From JBKQHQ01 sp052148715 (GTDB lineage: Bacteria; Pseudomonadota; Alphaproteobacteria; Rhizobiales; Xanthobacteraceae): a DNA stretch of 64,000 nucleotides. The DNA lies in contig JBKQHQ010000111.1 in NCBI GenBank assembly GCA_052148715.1, positions 52,065 to 116,064 of the forward strand, read 5' to 3'. The position numbers and the translations under genes are program-made. This document shows, piece by piece, positions 59,358 to 64,000 of this stretch. Position 1 is the first letter of the stretch, and each line of letters opens with the position of its first letter. Below the pieces are notes generated by a model. The model saw nothing but the letters and a program-made list of their open reading frames with translations. It did not search any database and was not told where the DNA came from.

Positions 59358-60938
59358 ATGGCCGCCAATGAGAAGGTCGACGTCGTCATCGTCGGCGCCG
59401 GGGCTTCCGGTGCGACATTCGCGGCCGTGCTAGCGCAAGCCGGCAAGAAGGTCCTGCTGCTCGAGCAGGGCCCCGATTGGCAGCTTTCAGACCTGATCAG
59501 CTCGGACATCTGGGGCCGCCGCATCAAGCCGACGATCGGGCCGTTCCTGCTCGAAGGCAAAAACCCGTTTGGCTACGTCTTCCAGGCCGGCTGGGGAACC
59601 GGCGGGGCGGCGCTGCATTACTTCGCCAATTTCCCGCGCCTGATGCCGAGCGACTTCAAGGTCAAGAGCGAGCACGGCCGTGCCCTCGACTGGCCGATCT
59701 CCTACGCCGATGTGGCGCCCTATTACGACCGGGCGGCGCGCGATCTCGGCGTCTCCGGCGACGCCAAGGCGGAGGAGCTCTGGCGGCCCGCGGGCGAGCC
59801 CTATCCAATGCCGCCGATGAGGACCTTTCGCAACGGCCAGGTCTGGCTCAAGGGTTTCGAAGCCAACGGCATCCGCATGGTGCCGGCCGCGGTCGGCATG
59901 AACTCGACCGAATACAAGGGGCGGCCGGCCTGCCTCTACGACGGCTGGTGCCATGTCGGCTGCCCGATCGGCGCCTTGGCCAATCCGCAGGTCACCTATC
60001 TGGCCGACGCCAAGAAGGCGGGCGCGCAGCTGCGCGCGCGCTCGACGGTGACGCGCGTGCTAACCAACGCCGAAGGCACGAAAGTCACCGGCGTCGAGTA
60101 CTACGACGACAAGCGGGAGCGCCAGGTTCAGGAAGCAAGCGTCGTCGTGCTCGCCGCCTGGGCGGCGCAGAATCCGCGCCTGCTGCTGAACTCCGCGACC
60201 GACAGACATTCCAAGGGCCTCGCCAATGCCAGCGGGCTCGTCGGCAAGTACATGATGGCGCACCACGGGGCGACGACCTGGGCGATCTTCGACGAGGACG
60301 TCGAGAACCACATGGGCACCGTGGGCGTGCAGTTCATGTCGTACGACCGCTACGACAAGGCGGCGCGAAAAGGCGCTTTCGGCAGCACCTTTCTCACCGC
60401 CGGCACCGCGCTCAAGACCAGCGACCTCGGCGGCTTTGCCAATGCGCGCCTCGATCTGTTTGGTCCGGCGCTGCACGATTTCATGAAGCTTGCCAAGCGC
60501 GGACTGACCCGCCTCGGCGCCTTCGGCGAGGAGCTGCCGAACATCGAGAACCGGATCGAGCTCGTGAGCGAGAAGGACGAGTTCGGCATGCCGATGGCCA
60601 AGATCGTGCACGGCTACGACCAGGATGCGGTCGGCCTGTGGAATGCGAATTTCGAGGAGGGCCTAAAGGTCGCCAAAGCCGCCGGCGCCAAGGAAGCCTG
60701 GTCGGGCCGCGGCGCCATGCCGACGATCCACCTCCTGGGCGGTACCATCATGGGCACGCAAGCGAGCGACTCGGTGGTCAACAGTTACGGCCAGAGCCAC
60801 GAGCTGCCGAACCTCTACGTCGCCGGATCGGGCATCTTTCCCACCGAAGGCGCGCCCAATCCGACCTACACGATCTTCGCCCTGTCGCTGCGCGGGGCGG
60901 ATCAGCTCGTGGCGAACTGGGGCAGCGTGGCGGGGTAG
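59358..60938 (+). CDS. GMC oxidoreductase, catalytic subunit of a periplasmic FAD dehydrogenase
   Basis: A 526-residue GMC-family flavoprotein. The FAD loop is VVIVGAGASGATFAAVLAQAG, near residue 10. CLYDGWCHVGCPIGA (Cys-x5-Cys-x3-Cys) matches the [3Fe-4S]-binding cysteine motif of gluconate/glucose dehydrogenases. The C-terminal HLLGGTIMG and NLYVAGSGIFPTEGAPNPTYTIFAL hold the catalytic His/Asn region. It probably oxidises a sugar or alcohol in the periplasm and passes electrons to the respiratory chain. The ATG at 59358 lies 1 nt after the subunit 3 stop. The substrate is unknown; the downstream SDR and cupin suggest an aromatic or alcohol route. Confidence 0.9.
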   Translation: MAANEKVDVVIVGAGASGATFAAVLAQAGKKVLLLEQGPDWQLSDLISSDIWGRRIKPTIGPFLLEGKNPFGYVFQAGWGTGGAALHYFANFPRLMPSDFKVKSEHGRALDWPISYADVAPYYDRAARDLGVSGDAKAEELWRPAGEPYPMPPMRTFRNGQVWLKGFEANGIRMVPAAVGMNSTEYKGRPACLYDGWCHVGCPIGALANPQVTYLADAKKAGAQLRARSTVTRVLTNAEGTKVTGVEYYDDKRERQVQEASVVVLAAWAAQNPRLLLNSATDRHSKGLANASGLVGKYMMAHHGATTWAIFDEDVENHMGTVGVQFMSYDRYDKAARKGAFGSTFLTAGTALKTSDLGGFANARLDLFGPALHDFMKLAKRGLTRLGAFGEELPNIENRIELVSEKDEFGMPMAKIVHGYDQDAVGLWNANFEEGLKVAKAAGAKEAWSGRGAMPTIHLLGGTIMGTQASDSVVNSYGQSHELPNLYVAGSGIFPTEGAPNPTYTIFALSLRGADQLVANWGSVAG

Positions 60939-60943
60939 GGCCT

Positions 60944-61166
60944 CGTATGGTGGGTAAAATCGCCGGCCATGTTGCTGAAATTTGTCGCGGACGTCGAGCG
61001 ATTTTGCCCATGCGGCTGCTCGAATGGAAACGCAGTGGCCATCTCTGTCACTGGCCGACCGTGCTCGCTGTTCTCAACTTACATCGGCGCTCACGTCCGC
61101 GTGGGCAAACGCGCGCGGCGCCGTGCTCAAGCGCACGTTTAACCAGGCGCTTTTGCCCACCCTACG
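60944..61166. repeat. GTAGGGTGGGC-type element, degenerate copy 3
   Basis: The right arm (61099-61166) ends CGCTTTTGCCCACCCTACG and the left arm is eroded (GTATGGTGGGTAAAATCG). It sits between convergent genes. Confidence 0.65.
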
Positions 61167-61191
61167 GGGCCGGCGCTTGTTAGTTTGCAGT

Positions 61192-61785
61192 TCATTCCCC
61201 TCTCAGCCACGCGTCGCCGCGGGCGTACAGCGCGGCCGCCTCGGGCCCATCCAGGCCGGGCATGTCGCGCTTCACGGTGTAGCCGATCTTGGCCTGCAGG
61301 TAGGCGAGGTGGCGGTAGCCTTCGGGAAACTGCGCGAGCAGCGTCTGGTCCAGCTCGAGCTTGGCCGCGGGATCGACCGGGTCGATGCGGTCCTTCTCGT
61401 AGATCGGCTGGCGAAGCACCATGCCCCAGCGCCCATTGCGCTTTTCGACGAAGTCGTAGAAGCGGCCGGTGCACACCACGTCGCAGAGGATATTTTCCAC
61501 CGGCGCGCGTTGTGAGATCGTCATCTTGGTTTGCGCGATCGCGCGCGGACCCTTGAGGTCGATCGACATGCCGCCGAGGAAATGCAGGATGCGCACGCCG
61601 TGCTGATAGCCTTCCTCGCTCACCATGATGAACTCGTCGGCTGTCCCCTGGAACCAAGTGGCCATCATCCGCCCGTCGTGATGCCAGACGGTGCGGAAGC
61701 GGTCCCACAGCCGGGCATCGCGCCACACCGCCCAGTTCTCGATGAGCTCGCGGATAGCCAATCGGTCCAATGCGTCCTCGGTCAT
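61192..61785 (-). CDS. SnoaL/NTF2-like domain protein
   Basis: A 197-residue cone-shaped NTF2-fold protein (DRLAIRELIENWAVWRDARLWDRF, VWHHDGRMMATWFQGTADEF, CDVVCTGRFYDFVEKRNGRW). The family contains scytalone dehydratase, ketosteroid isomerase and ring-hydroxylating dioxygenase beta subunits, so an isomerase or dehydratase function in the pathway is plausible but unproved. The start at 61785 follows GGAGA. It is divergent from the SDR gene across about 90 bp. Confidence 0.85.
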   Translation of the reverse strand: MTEDALDRLAIRELIENWAVWRDARLWDRFRTVWHHDGRMMATWFQGTADEFIMVSEEGYQHGVRILHFLGGMSIDLKGPRAIAQTKMTISQRAPVENILCDVVCTGRFYDFVEKRNGRWGMVLRQPIYEKDRIDPVDPAAKLELDQTLLAQFPEGYRHLAYLQAKIGYTVKRDMPGLDGPEAAALYARGDAWLRGE

Positions 61786-61874
61786 CGGCGTTGTCTCCAC
61801 TTCGAACGAACATGTGCTGGCACGCAACGCCACACTGCCCTAACGTTCCGCGCCAATCCAGGGGAGAAAGAGCC

Positions 61875-62642
61875 ATGGCGAGACTGGCAGGCCGCACGGC
61901 CATCGTCACCGGCGGCGCCAAAGGCATCGGCCGGCATTACTCGCAGGCGCTCGCCGCCGAGGGCGCGGACGTCATGATCGCCGACATCGTCGACGGTGCG
62001 GCGCTCGCCGAGGAGATCTCCGGCAAGCACCGCCGCAACGCCACCTCGAGCATGGTCTGCGACGTGAGCGATGAGGATTCGGTGAAAGCCCTGGTCGCGC
62101 GAACGATCGAGCGCTTCGGCAAGATCGATGTTCTGGTCAACAACGCGGCTCTGTTCGCGCCGCTGCAGGAAAGCAAATGCACCGAGATCGACGCCGCCCT
62201 GTGGGACCAGGTGATGGCGGTCAATCTGCGCGGACCGTTCCTGATGGTGAAGCACGTCGCGCCGCACATGATCGAGCGCCGCTACGGCAAGATCATCAAT
62301 ATCGGTTCGGGCACCGCCTACCGCGGCATCCCCTGGATGCTCCACTACGTCACCTCGAAGGGCGGCATCATGGCGTTCACTCGGGCGCTGTCGCGGGAGC
62401 TCGGCGAGCACGGCATCCGCGTCAACACGCTGGCGCCGGGCTTCACCATGAGCGACAGCGTCATTGCCGAGAATCCCGGCCACGTCGAGACCGCCCGCGA
62501 CCGGGCGGTGGCGTCTCGCGCCATCAAGCGCGACGAGCAGCCGGAGGACCTGTTGGGCGCGCTCGTTTTCCTCGCCTCGGCGGAGAGCGACTTCGTCACC
62601 GGGCAGACGCTGTCGGTCGACGGCGGCAACGTGAATACCTGA
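61875..62642 (+). CDS. Short-chain dehydrogenase/reductase
   Basis: A 255-residue SDR with the cofactor motif TGGAKGIG (residues 12-19), NNAALFAPL, catalytic Ser in NIGSGTAYRG and YVTSK (Tyr-x3-Lys), and a C-terminal VDGGNVNT. The Asp at the end of the second strand (MIADIVDG) predicts NAD preference. GGGGAGAAAG lies before the ATG. It is followed 85 bp later by the gentisate-dioxygenase-like gene, so it may dehydrogenate a ring or side-chain alcohol in the same route. Confidence 0.94.
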   Translation: MARLAGRTAIVTGGAKGIGRHYSQALAAEGADVMIADIVDGAALAEEISGKHRRNATSSMVCDVSDEDSVKALVARTIERFGKIDVLVNNAALFAPLQESKCTEIDAALWDQVMAVNLRGPFLMVKHVAPHMIERRYGKIINIGSGTAYRGIPWMLHYVTSKGGIMAFTRALSRELGEHGIRVNTLAPGFTMSDSVIAENPGHVETARDRAVASRAIKRDEQPEDLLGALVFLASAESDFVTGQTLSVDGGNVNT

Positions 62643-62727
62643 TCTGCGGATTTCCCTCTGTTTTTCGCGGCTTAGCCCCGTTACCTTAGGTCACAGAAGA
62701 TTCAAGAGCCGTTTGGGAGCGCACGCC

Positions 62728-63795
62728 ATGGCAAATGTCACAACCGCTAGCCGGACCGCAGACACCGATGTCGAGGCGGTCAGGCAGGCCTACTATGACC
62801 GGATCGGCAAGAAGGACTTGGCGCCGCTGTGGGTGGTGCTGAAGGATCTGGTCGCGAAGGAGCCGGTGACCGCCTGCGTCCCGGCGATCTGGCATTTCGC
62901 CGATGTGAAGGGGCTGGTCGACGAGGCCGGCGAGCTCATCTCCGCCAAGGAAGCCGAGCGGCGCGTCCTCGTCATGGAAAACCCGGCGCTGCGCGGCAAG
63001 TCGCGCATCACCAATACGCTCTATGCCGGCTTGCAGCTGATCATGCCCGGCGAGATTGCGCCGGCGCACCGGCACACCGCCTCCGCGATCCGCTTCATCC
63101 TCGACGGGGAGGGCGCCTATACGCAGGTCGAGGGCGAGAAGACGGTGATGTCGCGCGGCGATTTCGTCATCACCCCGCATTGGACCACGCACGACCACGG
63201 CAACACCTCGAGCAGGCCGATGATCTGGCTCGACGTGCTCGACGTGCCGACCGTGAATTTCTTCGAGACCGGCTTTTCCGAGCATCTCGGCGCCGATACA
63301 CAGAACACGGCGCGCGAGCACGGCGATTCGCTGGTGCGCTATGGCTCGGGCGTGCTCCCCGACGGGACCGACACGCGCCTCAACCGCAGCCCGATCATTA
63401 ACTATCCGTACGCGCATATTCGGCCGATCCTCGAGCGCCTGCACCGGGCAGGCGACGTCGACCCGCGGCACGGCGCGCGGGTGCGCTACGCCAATCCGTT
63501 CAACGGCGGTTGGGCGACCCTCACCATGGGTGCCCAGATCGCGCTGCTGCCCAAGAACTTCAAAGGCCAGAGCTACCGCTCGACCGACGGCATGATCTTC
63601 GTCTGCGTCGAGGGGCGCGGCGCGACCAAGGTCGAGAACCAGACGCTCGAATGGTCGCCGGGCGATGTGTTCGTGGTGCCGCCGTGGAAGCGCTATGCGC
63701 ACACGGCGAGCGAGGAGACCGTGCTGTTCAACATCTCCGACCGTCCCGCGCAGGAATCGCTCGGCATCTGGCGCGAGGACGCGACGAGCCACTGA
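62728..63795 (+). CDS. Gentisate 1,2-dioxygenase-like double cupin
   Basis: A 355-residue bicupin resembling gentisate/1-hydroxy-2-naphthoate/salicylate ring-cleavage dioxygenases. It has LWVVLKDLVAKEPVTACVPAIWHF near the N-terminus and the Fe(II)-binding APAHRHTASAIRFILDG. GDFVITPHWTTHDHGN gives the third histidine. RYANPFNGGWATLTMGAQIALLP and GDVFVVPPWKRYAH form the second cupin. It would open an aromatic ring ortho to a hydroxyl next to a carboxyl or side chain. The ATG at 62728 with GGGAG upstream is preferred over a TTG five codons earlier. No fumarylpyruvate hydrolase gene is visible before the window ends. Confidence 0.9.
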   Translation: MANVTTASRTADTDVEAVRQAYYDRIGKKDLAPLWVVLKDLVAKEPVTACVPAIWHFADVKGLVDEAGELISAKEAERRVLVMENPALRGKSRITNTLYAGLQLIMPGEIAPAHRHTASAIRFILDGEGAYTQVEGEKTVMSRGDFVITPHWTTHDHGNTSSRPMIWLDVLDVPTVNFFETGFSEHLGADTQNTAREHGDSLVRYGSGVLPDGTDTRLNRSPIINYPYAHIRPILERLHRAGDVDPRHGARVRYANPFNGGWATLTMGAQIALLPKNFKGQSYRSTDGMIFVCVEGRGATKVENQTLEWSPGDVFVVPPWKRYAHTASEETVLFNISDRPAQESLGIWREDATSH

Positions 63796-63807
63796 TCACT
63801 CTCTTCA

Positions 63808-64000
63808 CCTCACCCCTCGTGGGGGAGGTCGGCGCGCGAAGCGCGCCGGGAGAGGGGGTCGCTTCGGATGACTCCCACTTGCTCGGGCTTCTGGTTTGAT
63901 AGGTTATCGATCTGAATCGGCGCAAACAAAAAAAATTTTGAAAGACGATTCTTGCGAAGCGACCCCCTCTCCCGACACATGCAGGCGAGCCTGCATGTGT
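63808..64000. repeat. Composite inverted repeat at the right edge
   Basis: GGGAGAGGGGGTCGCTTC at 63848-63865 is exactly mirrored at 63956-63973. Outside it lie CCTCACCCCTCGTGGGGGAGG and a GCATGTGT-type half-palindrome running off the window. It is not coding and belongs to the CTCTCCCC repeat group. Confidence 0.8.

Noticed and set aside
1..64000. CRISPR arrays, tRNA or rRNA genes, transposases or prophage genes
   Set aside because: No direct-repeat array, no tRNA cloverleaf and no transposase or phage sequence was recognised; repeats here are short non-coding palindromic elements.

Overview
The window looks like a chromosomal segment of a high-GC alphaproteobacterium, most likely Hyphomicrobiales (Bradyrhizobiaceae/Xanthobacteraceae-like). 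The basis is base composition, many ABC uptake systems for amino acids and organic acids, the alphaproteobacterial gcvT-gcvH-gcvP and egtB-egtD gene sets, and families of short inverted-repeat elements (GTAGGGTGGGCAAAG, CATCATCCGCGAAGG and CCTCTCCCCGC types). The taxonomy is inference; no rRNA or tRNA gene is visible.

Layout. 0-3.5 kb: first branched-chain amino acid type ABC system, with a LivH permease, a LivM-LivG fusion running off the left edge, and a divergent binding protein. 3.6-7.5 kb: small Gly/Tyr-rich secreted peptide, a beta-lactamase-fold serine hydrolase and a NicX-like 2,5-dihydroxypyridine dioxygenase. 7.6-11.5 kb: an acyl-CoA ligase / acyl-CoA dehydrogenase / alpha-beta hydrolase operon whose ligase carries an in-frame repeat insertion. 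11.6-20 kb: small secreted protein, MetF-like and FolD folate enzymes, MepA endopeptidase, a stand-alone MetE-like protein, an enoyl-CoA hydratase and two orphan binding proteins. 20-25.7 kb: MaoC and CoA-transferase genes, then a tightly coupled fgd-cofE-cofD-cofC cluster for coenzyme F420. 25.8-33 kb: glycine cleavage operon under a tandem glycine riboswitch, a ThDP enzyme and a Cache protein. 33-39 kb: metG, a MetF-like gene and egtB-egtD. 39-43.5 kb: a complete second Liv system. 43.9-49.7 kb: redox genes comprising an FMN reductase, a UGSC-family selenoprotein with an in-frame UGA and a hairpin that fits a bacterial SECIS, and a DyP peroxidase with its encapsulin shell, then a CobW-type GTPase. 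49.7-64 kb: catabolic region with an M24 protein, an OYE-type reductase, an EboE-like TIM barrel, dehydrogenases, a second MetE-like protein, cupins, a Tat-exported GMC dehydrogenase pair, an SDR and a gentisate-dioxygenase-like double cupin.

Two metabolic threads stand out. One is C1/folate metabolism (glycine cleavage, FolD, two MetF-like and two MetE-like proteins), which would suit an organism that demethylates or degrades aromatic or N-heterocyclic compounds. The other is uncommon redox chemistry (F420, selenocysteine, ergothioneine, encapsulated peroxidase). The strongest unusual observations are the UGSC selenoprotein gene, which a standard gene caller would break in two, and the F420 operon outside Actinobacteria. 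A repeat has also inserted in frame into a coding sequence, with a free-standing copy of part of it about 46 kb away.
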